Shown here piece after piece: positions 34,900-42,042 of a stretch of DNA of 42,582 nucleotides. The stretch is from an uncultured Prevotellaceae bacterium (GTDB taxonomy: Bacteria > Bacteroidota > Bacteroidia > Bacteroidales > Bacteroidaceae), in contig CAMJIL010000019.1 of the NCBI GenBank assembly GCA_946405805.1, positions 1 through 42,582 on the forward strand. The letters are read 5' to 3'. Position 1 is the first letter of the stretch; every line of letters starts with the position of its first letter. A program made the translations under genes and the position numbers. The notes under the pieces were generated by a model. The model was given only the letters and a program-made list of their open reading frames with translations. It did not search any database and was not told the origin of the DNA.

Positions 34900-37302
34900 C
34901 TATAGAATAATTGTGCCCGTCTTATGATAGAGTGCAGGCTCTGTGCCCCGTTCCTCACGAATCTTTTCTACCAGATGGTCGCGAATAAGACGACTTACCT
35001 TGCCTCTGGCAGATGACGTACACGACAGGTTGAAACATCGCATCACGTCCTCATTGGTGAATTTCTCCGGCAGACGTGTGAAACCCTCGATGGTTTTCTG
35101 GCGACGTTGTACATTGACGCTGGCATCCTTTAGTTTATTGTCGAAATACGCCTCTGCCATTGCACCGAAGTAAAACTTCTGACAAGCGTACTGAATGTTC
35201 ACGATCAACTCTGCCAATTTCCAGTCCACATCATCTGTTTCGAATTCTCCGCACCAGTAGTCACCTTCCTGCTTCATCTTGTCCCAATGCCGCATCACGA
35301 TGAATGGAGCGGCAAAATTCAGGCCGTGATAAGCACAGCGTTTCAGCAACATCTCGTCAGCCTTGGAGTTATTCTCCTCGGCATCCTTCATGCGGCGTGC
35401 CGTCCAGTCGTAGAGTTCATCTACAATTTTCTGCAACGACAACTCACCCTTCATTCTGTCCAGCTTTTCTGCCCATGACTTCAGCCGTGCGTCACTCTCG
35501 TAATCCACATGACGTTCCCTATCCATCATTTCAAAATTTGTGGCAGGCAGAGGAATACAAGTCAAACGCGTTGCAAGGCCGCTTCCAAAGTTCTGTTCGT
35601 TTACTTTCTTCTTCAGCGCAATGGGTGTGCCTGTATAGATGAAGTTCCACGTCACTATAAAGTCCTGCATGATGCTGTCAACATTACTGTACGCCTGTCC
35701 GTCCTCCTCGTTATGAAAGGCTTTTAGCTCCATCGAGAACTTGTCAATCCACGAGCCGCCTTTCTGTACGCTCACCGTATTGTCCAACTCTGTGTCGAAG
35801 GTCAGCATGTGCAGCTGCATTTCCTCGCCGTCCACTACCTCTACGGCATTCACCATGTCTTGTATAAACTGCGCGTTAGAAGTACGAGCCGGATGCACTC
35901 TGACCACCACCTTCGGTTTCTTAGGCTTCTCTTTGTTGGCACCCTTCGTCTTCATCAGTTCGCGATAGGCGTTGATGGCATCTTTGCCCACTTTGTCGGC
36001 AGCCACGATAGGTGCCGCAAGGAGTTTGAAGAGCCTTGTTGCAAACGATTTTCCGCAGGCGGGATCGCCGATGATGAGAGTGGAATTATTCAGCCGACGC
36101 AGTTCTTCTGGCCTGTGATAGAAGCGATATGTGCATCGTGTCATAAGGGTCATAAGCAGTCCTCCGCTCACAAACAGCGCAGCAGGAAACTGGTTTCTCT
36201 TAAGCCCTTTGCAGATATCCTTCAGCAGAGGAAATTCCACACTCAAAGCCTCTATCTGCTCGCCCCAGTCGTTTAGTTGAGAGTTGATGGTTGACAGTTG
36301 AGAGTTTTGGTTTTCGTTACCAATAATCTCGCGCATTGTCTTCGACAAACCCTTCGGCTGCTCCTTACAGGCTGATTCTACGATGCTTCTGAATTCCTGT
36401 TCGTCCAGCCCCAGACGCGGCATTATTTCAAGCAGCAGATTCTTGTTGTTGTCGCATATCGCACGCAGGTTTACAGCCAGGTGGTACAGCTTCACATTAC
36501 GCTCCCCCTCCTGTGGTACACCACCATTACGCTTCCACCATTCATCGATAATCTCGCTGTAAGGTCGGCCCTTGAAAGATGTCTGAGGAAAAACCCCATC
36601 CTCGTCCTTCGGACACTCCTTCCCGAGGGCAGGAGAAAGATTACCATTATCCTTCCCTCCCTCTCGGTGGAGGGATGCCTGCTCTGCAGGTAGGGAGGGG
36701 GTCGTTGCTCCGCTTCTGCCTTGTCTGTATTCCTCATCATACTTCTCCGCAAACTCCTTATTTTCATAAGTAAAGAGTTCCTTATCGAGATACAGAATAT
36801 CCTCTTCTTTGCAGATGAAACTCATTCGTGAAGCATCCTTGCAGCTCTCGTCCACTTCCAAGCCCAGCAGCTTCGCCATCTGGTGCTGGTTGTCAATGAG
36901 GTTACCCCATTCCGTCCGAGCCTTAAAGACAATCTTCAAGCCCTTGCCGGAGGGAGTGATATAAGCAAGCAATATGCCCAGCTCTTCACTCTTCTGCTTC
37001 AACTCTTCACTTTTAACTTTTAACTCTTCACTCTCCAGGTGATCTATGTCCATCACCACAAGTCCTGTCAGCCTTGTTGCTGCTTGCTTGCGCCATGCAC
37101 CTGTTACGCCCTTCTTCGATGTTGTCTCGTCAAAGGTAGCCTGAAAGATGAAAGCAGGGAGTTTTCTCTTCAGTGAAGCGTCGCCAGTCTCTCTGAACTT
37201 GTCTATATTCTCCTTCCACTGTGTAGCCCTGACGAGCGCATAAAACTGCGCTTCGTCAACAGGCAACGTAGGATTACTGAAATTCTTCTGATAACAAAAC
37301 AT
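34900..37302 (-). CDS. BT4734-like (VirE N) / DUF3987 primase-helicase-like protein
   Basis: 800 aa. Residues about 10-165 match the BT4734/VirE-N domain (LPAFIFQATFDET, LTGLVVMDIDHLE, LLAYITPSGKGLKIVFKA), which resembles archaeo-eukaryotic primase-type folds. A PriCT-like helical stretch follows (about 250-330), then a DUF3987 P-loop ATPase with STLIIGDPACGKSFATRLF near 410 (Walker A). These proteins head recurrent Bacteroidales accessory cassettes and may start replication or remodel DNA; the role is not established. Repeat tracts 36273-36307, 36590-36706 and 36981-37035 add in-frame inserts; the last splits the BT4734 domain with Glu/Lys-rich repeats. Confidence 0.82.
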   Translation of the reverse strand: MFCYQKNFSNPTLPVDEAQFYALVRATQWKENIDKFRETGDASLKRKLPAFIFQATFDETTSKKGVTGAWRKQAATRLTGLVVMDIDHLESEELKVKSEELKQKSEELGILLAYITPSGKGLKIVFKARTEWGNLIDNQHQMAKLLGLEVDESCKDASRMSFICKEEDILYLDKELFTYENKEFAEKYDEEYRQGRSGATTPSLPAEQASLHREGGKDNGNLSPALGKECPKDEDGVFPQTSFKGRPYSEIIDEWWKRNGGVPQEGERNVKLYHLAVNLRAICDNNKNLLLEIMPRLGLDEQEFRSIVESACKEQPKGLSKTMREIIGNENQNSQLSTINSQLNDWGEQIEALSVEFPLLKDICKGLKRNQFPAALFVSGGLLMTLMTRCTYRFYHRPEELRRLNNSTLIIGDPACGKSFATRLFKLLAAPIVAADKVGKDAINAYRELMKTKGANKEKPKKPKVVVRVHPARTSNAQFIQDMVNAVEVVDGEEMQLHMLTFDTELDNTVSVQKGGSWIDKFSMELKAFHNEEDGQAYSNVDSIMQDFIVTWNFIYTGTPIALKKKVNEQNFGSGLATRLTCIPLPATNFEMMDRERHVDYESDARLKSWAEKLDRMKGELSLQKIVDELYDWTARRMKDAEENNSKADEMLLKRCAYHGLNFAAPFIVMRHWDKMKQEGDYWCGEFETDDVDWKLAELIVNIQYACQKFYFGAMAEAYFDNKLKDASVNVQRRQKTIEGFTRLPEKFTNEDVMRCFNLSCTSSARGKVSRLIRDHLVEKIREERGTEPALYHKTGTIIL
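36273..36307. repeat. gagagttgatggttga tract inside the DUF3987 gene
   Basis: Units gttgagagttga, read in frame as QNSQLSTINSQLN between the PriCT-like and ATPase parts. Confidence 0.7.
36590..36706. repeat. G/C-rich repeat tract inside the DUF3987 gene
   Basis: Two ccctccc/gggaggg blocks (about 36625-36640 and 36655-36705), read in frame as PSLPAEQASLHREGGKD and LSPALGKECPKDEDGVF in a linker. Confidence 0.65.
36981..37035. repeat. aactcttcactttta tract inside the BT4734 domain
   Basis: Tandem agtgaagagtta/aaagttaaa units, read in frame as SEELKVKSEELKQKSEEL, interrupting the conserved VVMDIDHL...LLAYITPSGKG region. Confidence 0.75.
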
Positions 37303-37349
37303 CTTTATTCGATATTAAAGTTTAATAATGATATTTGCTTCGCTCAGAA

Positions 37350-37667
37350 TTACACAAATTGAATAATATCCCTGTCTATCAGCACTTCCTTTGCTGATTT
37401 TATCTCCCTATCGAGCGTTGAGCATACACGCGCAGTACCCAGATTTTTGGGGATACTCTCATACACCTTTATGCGTTGTGTGCTTTCCTTCACCCATCCA
37501 TGCTCCAGCACCCTGAGCAGTTTGTCAGGTTTCTTGTAATTCGGCTGGGGACTATATGCCCTGAAGATTATCTTACCCGTTACCTTGTCTTTATACAAAG
37601 AACCCTTAACGCACTTCTTTGTGAGGCGTGCGGAAACCTCTTCTGAAATTTCAATTTTCTTAATCAT
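37350..37667 (-). CDS. Hypothetical protein, basic
   Basis: 105 aa from ATG 37667 (an upstream extension to 37727 would add 20 residues without a better start). Lys-rich, e.g. MIKKIEISEEVSARLTKK and YSPQPNYKKPDKLLRVLEHG. No signal peptide or membrane helix. I do not recognise a family. It lies 47 nt before the DUF3987 gene, with which it is probably cotranscribed. Confidence 0.65.
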   Translation of the reverse strand: MIKKIEISEEVSARLTKKCVKGSLYKDKVTGKIIFRAYSPQPNYKKPDKLLRVLEHGWVKESTQRIKVYESIPKNLGTARVCSTLDREIKSAKEVLIDRDIIQFV

Positions 37668-37764
37668 GATTTTGAGTTGATTTTGCGAGAAGAAGTTTTC
37701 GGAAATCCGATGGCCATCTTTAATCACGTGAAGACCTCCTCTGCTTCAACTCATAGATTAATAA

Positions 37765-38142
37765 TTAAAGTATAATAAACGGAGAGAGACCTGTCTCTTC
37801 TTCAAACCGTTTTCTGATAGAGTCGAGCGTTGACATTTCTTCTGGAATCATATTTCCATTGTCAATAGCTTCTTGCTCCTCTGTCCTTACATCTTGCACG
37901 AACAACAGATATTCAAGTCGCTTGATCTTACCCTGTCTGCGTCTTACATTCTTCAGACCATCAGCCATCTCCCATTGCTTACACTTGAAACGCTGTTCAA
38001 CCTTCAGCTCTAACTTTTCGCAGATGCGGGTACCATCATTGTCAACACACTTGTGCAGGCATGAAGCGCAGCACTTTTTCACTTTAACACCATAAGCGTT
38101 TCTTACGCTTGTAATTCTCATTTTTTTCATAGTTTTTTTCAT
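37765..38142 (-). CDS. Small Cys-rich protein, possible zinc binding
   Basis: 125 aa. Three closely spaced in-frame ATG codons (38142, 38130, 38121) make the exact start uncertain. The N-terminal half holds KCCASCLHKCVDNDGTRIC followed by a later KCKQW, six Cys that could bind Zn or another metal. The C-terminal half is charged and helical. It has its own TACCTTTG box about 130 nt upstream. Family not recognised; a small regulator or zinc-ribbon protein of the cassette is the best guess. Confidence 0.65.
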   Translation of the reverse strand: MKKTMKKMRITSVRNAYGVKVKKCCASCLHKCVDNDGTRICEKLELKVEQRFKCKQWEMADGLKNVRRRQGKIKRLEYLLFVQDVRTEEQEAIDNGNMIPEEMSTLDSIRKRFEEETGLSPFIIL

Positions 38143-38225
38143 GATTCTTTTTCTACTTTTAAATTAATGTTTGATTTATTTGTCTTGATTTATGAGTGCA
38201 ATGTTGCGATTTATTTTACTACTGA

Positions 38226-38259
38226 CTTTAAACGTTAAACTTTAAACGTTAAACTTTAT
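38226..38259. repeat. ttaaacgttaaac tandem tract in the 5' leader
   Basis: Two 15-bp near-identical units of tttaaacgttaaac in the leader of the Cys-rich gene. Confidence 0.7.
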
Positions 38260-38275
38260 CTCTCATTTCCATCGG

Positions 38276-38321
38276 CAAAGGTACGGACATCTGTTCGGGT
38301 ATAAAAACACCCATTTTATAC
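38276..38321 (-). promoter_or_regulatory. Promoter with overlapping inverted repeat (Cys-rich gene)
   Basis: TACCTTTG (38276-38283), 19 bp, TTTT (38303-38306) as a weak -33. A perfect dyad GTATAAAA-N7-TTTTATAC (38299-38321) covers the -33 region, as a repressor operator would. It also overlaps the 155-aa gene's stop at 38316. Confidence 0.55.
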
Positions 38322-38783
38322 TCTTCCAAAAAGTTGTCTTAGCAGTACTTTCGCATTTCTGGGAAGTACATAGTTGCCACAATTGGTATAGTACCTGTTC
38401 TTCTTTCTTACTCCCTCCATGCGCAGGTGCAACGTCAGCATAGGCACGTCACGCCTATAGATGCCATTGTTCTGCATCCTACAGACAAGATTTGTTACAG
38501 CATAGCGGTTCATGTGTCCCGCTTGCATGCCCTTTTTCATCGTAAGGAATTCCGACAGGCATTCGTCATCCAGTATCTCCTGCCACAAATCGTCAATCTC
38601 TTCCTGCCACAAATCTGTAGCATAGTCCTTGATTGAATGTACATAGTCCAAAACTTCGCGCACGTATGCGTCCTTGTTTATTGTTCTGGGGAAGTCGACA
38701 AATACCCGGCCTTCTTTAGTCAGTCTCTCCAACAGAGCTGCATCGAACTCGTTTGACGACAGCCTTCTTAAACTTTTTTTCAT
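38316..38783 (-). CDS. Hypothetical protein downstream of the box array
   Basis: 155 aa from ATG 38783. N-terminus MKKSLRRLSSNEFDAALLER, an acidic internal near-repeat DLWQEEIDDLWQEILDD (about 58-74), and a basic C-terminus (GVRKKNRYYTNCGNYVLPRN). No signal peptide, membrane helix or recognised family. It lies just after the iteron-like array and a TACCTTTG box, so it may bind or be controlled by that array. Part of the DUF3987 cassette. Confidence 0.65.
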   Translation of the reverse strand: MKKSLRRLSSNEFDAALLERLTKEGRVFVDFPRTINKDAYVREVLDYVHSIKDYATDLWQEEIDDLWQEILDDECLSEFLTMKKGMQAGHMNRYAVTNLVCRMQNNGIYRRDVPMLTLHLRMEGVRKKNRYYTNCGNYVLPRNAKVLLRQLFGRV

Positions 38784-38871
38784 TGATCCAAGTTTTGTGA
38801 GAAGGTTGAGGTGTAGCTACTTTATCTCATGAGAACTCTCACGCAACTCGGGTTAATAATTAAATCTGCTG

Positions 38872-38879
38872 CAAAGGTA
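38872..38879 (-). promoter_or_regulatory. -7 box of the 155-aa gene
   Basis: TACCTTTG, exact consensus, about 90 nt before the ATG. No good TTTG 19-20 bp upstream, as in an activator-dependent promoter. A palindrome tctcatgaga lies in the leader. Confidence 0.55.
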
Positions 38880-38914
38880 TAACGTATATGTGGAATAACA
38901 TCCATAAAGCACAA

Positions 38915-38934
38915 AAGTGGGTAGATTCCCACTT
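38915..38934. promoter_or_regulatory. Perfect 7-bp inverted repeat between array and promoter
   Basis: AAGTGGG-TAGATT-CCCACTT, located between the box array and the -7 box. Operator-like; on the minus strand TTTTG follows, too short for a good terminator. Confidence 0.5.
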
Positions 38935-38937
38935 CTG

Positions 38938-39064
38938 ACTTTTCCTCGGATTTTTTGCCTCCTATCTACAACTTTTCCTCAAAAATGCCAACTTTTCCTC
39001 AGCAACAGCAGAAACTTTTCCTCAAAGCAGCTAAAAAACGAGGAAAAATTGTGGACTTTTCCTC
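38938..39064. repeat. Iteron-like array: six acttttcctc boxes
   Basis: Exact copies at 38938-38947, 38971-38980, 38991-39000, 39014-39023 and 39055-39064, and one inverted copy with one mismatch at 39040-39049. Spacings of direct copies are 33, 20, 23 and 41 bp, near whole or double helical turns. Most copies continue as acttttcctca. The intergenic 38784-39146 holds no supported gene. Confidence 0.85.
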
Positions 39065-39084
39065 AGCGAACGAAGAAAAGATAC

Positions 39085-39121
39085 AAAAAAAGTGGATGAA
39101 CTCCCTCAGGAATCCATCCAC
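39085..39121 (-). terminator. Terminator of the 377-aa gene
   Basis: Stem GTGGATG / CATCCAC (39092-39098 with 39115-39121) followed on the minus strand by seven T. It begins 26 nt after the stop codon. Confidence 0.8.
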
Positions 39122-39146
39122 CTATTATTCATAAAAATCTAAAACT

Positions 39147-40280
39147 TTATACTACAGCGACCTCTTTAGTTACACTTTCCATCATTTTTTGGAAACTGTC
39201 TGCTGCGCCTCTGTCCGTAATACCGCATTCTCTCTGTTCCTTACGTTGTTTTGATACTGCCGACCACACCAGCAGTTTGTACCTGCCCTTGTAGTTGTCG
39301 CAGAAATACTGGTAAAGACGTTTCTCCTTTCCCTTCTCCACAGCACACCATTTCAGGAAATATACTATCGTTGTCGAGTCCAGTTTTCCCAGTTGTCCTT
39401 CCACACTCATCTCGTCATAATGCTCAATAGCCTTGCGAACCATGCGCACCTTCTCACTGTCATCGTGGAAGAGATATGTTTCCTCCTCGGTGAGTCCATC
39501 GTTTCTGCCCTTGCGCATAGCCTCTAAGAAAACATACTTCTTGAATTCCTTCTTCGGCACGTTATGATACTCCTTTTTCAGGAACTCGTCCATCGAGCGG
39601 GCCTTTTTGCGTCGCTCACTCAGTTCCGTCTCCGGCATTTGCTGCACATTTCCCAGGAAGTCCGCAAATTCTCTCACGCTACTCATGAGTTGCTCACAGC
39701 TTTCGTAATAGATGCTTTTTAGCTGGTGTACGTCCTGACGTATTTTCTCTTCGCTTTCTATCATCCGATGACACAGGGCCAGCGTTGTTGCAGCCGTTGT
39801 CAGCAGCGTTTCCAATCGATCGTATAGCACCTGAACACAGTCATCATACGATGTCAGCCCCCACATATCTATCACACACGCGCCATACGAGAGCGACGAG
39901 CGTTCGAATACCGTTGGCTGCTGTGTGCCATCAGGCAGCTGTACCATCGAACGAGGCGTGGTCTTCTGGAACACTTTCTTTATGGCACACAGCGTGGAGC
40001 GAATGCGGTTGAAGTATCTCTCGGCAGTCTCGAAACACTTGTTATTGTCCGTAGCAAACTGTTGTATGAACGTTTCAGAAAACCTCACCAGCGAGCGTGC
40101 TTCGATGTTCATTCTCGACTGATATGTTGCCACCATATCAATAGCCTGTTCTATGTCGTACTTTGTATAATGTCGAGCCTGGATGCCAGCAATAAATCTG
40201 TCCTCCTCAAACTGCTCCAGTGCGGTGATAATATCCACCAGCGTCTTGTCATCTTTTTCCACAATAGTTGAATATCTCAT
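39147..40280 (-). CDS. Hypothetical protein, helical, accessory cassette
   Basis: 377 aa from ATG 40280, whose ATGA overlaps the stop of a 32-aa gene. No signal peptide or membrane helix. Mostly helical with a Lys/Arg-rich C-terminus (KEKRLYQYFCDNYKGRYKLL). A central block, FERSSLSYGACVIDMWGL, is the most family-like stretch but I do not recognise it. It has its own promoter region and terminator, separate from the DUF3987 genes by the box array. Confidence 0.7.
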   Translation of the reverse strand: MRYSTIVEKDDKTLVDIITALEQFEEDRFIAGIQARHYTKYDIEQAIDMVATYQSRMNIEARSLVRFSETFIQQFATDNNKCFETAERYFNRIRSTLCAIKKVFQKTTPRSMVQLPDGTQQPTVFERSSLSYGACVIDMWGLTSYDDCVQVLYDRLETLLTTAATTLALCHRMIESEEKIRQDVHQLKSIYYESCEQLMSSVREFADFLGNVQQMPETELSERRKKARSMDEFLKKEYHNVPKKEFKKYVFLEAMRKGRNDGLTEEETYLFHDDSEKVRMVRKAIEHYDEMSVEGQLGKLDSTTIVYFLKWCAVEKGKEKRLYQYFCDNYKGRYKLLVWSAVSKQRKEQRECGITDRGAADSFQKMMESVTKEVAVV

Positions 40281-40375
40281 TTCACAACCCTTTCTTTCTT
40301 CGCTTCTTTCAGGTTGTCTGCCTCAACGGTCAGGTTTTTGCTCATTACATAATTAGCTCTAAATTTAAATTCCAT
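40277..40375 (-). CDS. 32-aa microprotein coupled to the 377-aa gene
   Basis: ATG 40375 to TGA 40277; the TGA overlaps the ATG of the next gene (ATGA). The peptide begins MEFKFRANYVMSKNLTVEAD and ends in a Lys/Glu-rich tail. No membrane segment. It lies 58 nt inside the transcript from the -7 box at 40433. It may be a real microprotein or a translational-coupling leader. Confidence 0.55.
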   Translation of the reverse strand: MEFKFRANYVMSKNLTVEADNLKEAKKERVVK

Positions 40376-40409
40376 AGTTATTAATTCTTTTGTTAGACAT
40401 AAAAAAATA

Positions 40410-40440
40410 CTTTGCAACCCAATTTGCGATTGCAAAGATA
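40410..40440 (-). promoter_or_regulatory. Promoter with inverted repeat upstream of the microgene
   Basis: TATCTTTG (40433-40440) is an exact -7 box; TTTG lies 15 bp upstream (40456-40459), closer than usual. A perfect 8-bp dyad CTTTGCAA-N12-TTGCAAAG (40410-40417, 40430-40437) overlaps the -7 box and start site, so it could be an autoregulatory operator. Confidence 0.55.
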
Positions 40441-40491
40441 CAACACAGGGTGTGCCAAAACTGTGGACACCCCATAAACATTTAATAATAA

Positions 40492-40792
40492 TTAAGAATT
40501 TGGGATATTTCTCTCCAACCTTCCTGTGTGCGTTCCTTTACCGCCATTATTACCGCCATCTATGGTAACATCTTCCTCATCGATGGTTACATTTTCGTCA
40601 TAAGAGGTAATCAAGAACACAAACTGCTGACCGCTGTTAATCTCTATCTTGTCTCAAGATAGTATAGTGGCGCATAGCGCAGGATATTGCAAGTACAAGA
40701 AACTAAATCCTCTGCCCAATGCAATTCATGGAACAGACGAGACTCTACATACGGACTATCATATAGTTCGTAGGAACATCCGGAGTACATTC
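40492..40792 (-). pseudogene. Frameshifted fragment of an ATP-binding (RecG-C-like) gene
   Basis: Translates as ESRLFHELHWAEDL, then NILRYAPLYY, then a one-base deletion near 40661, and continues in another frame as IEINSGQQFVF. The last ~140 bp that align (about 40604-40740) are nearly the same as 42446-42582. It ends by drifting into Gly/Asn-rich and repeat sequence at a TAA (40492). The 5' part is missing and a stop lies just before 40792. Confidence 0.85.
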
Positions 40793-40803
40793 ATCTAAAC
40801 TTA

Positions 40804-40929
40804 TCATTTCCCTGGCTTTGGGGGATTCTTTTCGGGATAATGAAAACTAGGAAGTTTTTTCTCATTCTGATGATCACCAGAATGATGTATTTCAGCGTCG
40901 TGTACTCTATTGTTATCGTAATTACTCAT
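40804..40929 (-). CDS. 41-aa His/Pro/Lys-rich small protein
   Basis: ATG 40929 starts 2 nt after the stop of the 2TM gene; stop TGA at 40804. The N-terminal half is His/Asp/Asn-rich (VHDAEIHHSGDHQNEK) and the tail Pro/Lys-rich (YPEKNPPKPGK). Soluble, no membrane segment. The spacing implies coexpression with the 2TM protein. Confidence 0.6.
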   Translation of the reverse strand: MSNYDNNRVHDAEIHHSGDHQNEKKLPSFHYPEKNPPKPGK

Positions 40930-40931
40930 AA

Positions 40932-41444
40932 TCAATCTGTAATATTATATTTTGTTTGAAGGGTATCAGCAGTCATCTCTGCCGCCTCCTTTTGCAATTC
41001 TTTAGAAAACTCAAATCCATCTTCATCATCAAAGAACTCATTCTCACTAATTCTTTGTTTAAGATGGTTGAGTCTAGTCTTGGCAGCATCTTTTTCAATT
41101 GAGCCATCTTTTAGTTCATACCAAAGATTATCCAATTCAAGAAACAATGCCTCTTGCTTGTAGCATCTTGTATTGAGTGTGTGGACGTGTTTGCCGAAGT
41201 GGAATACGGGTTTTAAGGCTGTTATAACCTGTGACACCGCTATTATACATCCCCATAGCATAGCCAAATCATCCCATATCGCCCAGCTCGCGATACTAGC
41301 AGAAGATGAAACAGCTAAAATGGAATTGATTATCTTATTTTTCCTACGAAGTTGTTTCACCTTCAGCGCCATACATTCAGCGTGAAAACGACAGTCTTTC
41401 AGTTCTATCTTGACGAGTTCTTCTATAGACTGTTTTTTTGTCAT
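40932..41444 (-). CDS. SLATT-like two-transmembrane protein
   Basis: 170 aa from ATG 41444. N-terminal charged helix, two hydrophobic helices at about 38-58 (IINSILAVSSSASIASWAIW) and 66-85 (MLWGCIIAVSQVITALKPVF), then a long charged C-terminal helical region. This arrangement (2TM plus helical extension) is that of SLATT-type effectors, which often sit in nucleotide-signalling defence systems. The match is by layout only; no SMODS, SLOG or reverse-transcriptase partner is visible. It is 23 nt after the methyltransferase remnant and precedes the 41-aa gene. Confidence 0.6.
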   Translation of the reverse strand: MTKKQSIEELVKIELKDCRFHAECMALKVKQLRRKNKIINSILAVSSSASIASWAIWDDLAMLWGCIIAVSQVITALKPVFHFGKHVHTLNTRCYKQEALFLELDNLWYELKDGSIEKDAAKTRLNHLKQRISENEFFDDEDGFEFSKELQKEAAEMTADTLQTKYNITD

Positions 41445-41467
41445 CTACTACTTATTTGTGTATTTGT

Positions 41468-42042
41468 TTATTCTTTCTTTTGACTCATAATGACCCCTGC
41501 CACATACTCCGCCATCTTCACTGGTACAGCATTACCAATAGCCTGCTCAATAGATGATGTTGTTCCCACAAATTCAAATGATTCAGGAAAAGACTGGATG
41601 TAGCTACGTTCTTTGGTAGTTAGAACGTGTACCTTAGAGAGATCACTTGTCTTGTCGGCAGGATGGATAACGTAATTAGAAGGGATGGGCCTATTGACGC
41701 TTCTTATAGTAGAGAGAGGCTCATCAATGGAAAAGATAGCCCTGCGTTTATAAGTACGAGGGTGTTGATAGATATAGTCTGCAGCTATAGGCTTATCCTT
41801 GAAATACTGTCTTACCGTCATTCGTTCATTTGATAATCCAGACAACATCTTTTCCAACAGAAAATCATCTTTCTCGTCAAGTTTTCCACAACAAAGTATC
41901 TGCGTCGCATCTGTGGTACTCCCATATAACTGGCATCCCAAACATGCTTAGTGACACCATAACCAGCAGACCTAAATATAGTCAGAACCTCCTCAAAGAT
42001 TGGCGACTTCTCAATGTTGTAGACATTTTCCATCAAGAACCA
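41468..42042 (-). pseudogene. Cytosine-5 DNA methyltransferase remnant (5' truncated, frameshifted)
   Basis: From 42042: WFLMENVYNIEKSPIFEE (motif VI ENV), then DASYMGVPQMRRRYFVV (motif VIII QxRxR). A frameshift near 41885 moves to the second frame, which ends with SFPESFEFVGTTSS and QAIGNAVPVKMAEYVAGVIM (motifs IX-X). The catalytic motifs I and IV (PCQ) and everything 5' are absent. The frame at 42042 is directly preceded by the TAA of the next gene, a deletion junction. Inactive as it stands. Confidence 0.85.

Noticed and set aside
38917..39099. 60-aa plus-strand frame across the box array
   Set aside because: Its Phe/Pro/Ser sequence is just the translation of the repeated boxes; opposite strand to all neighbours, no start signal.
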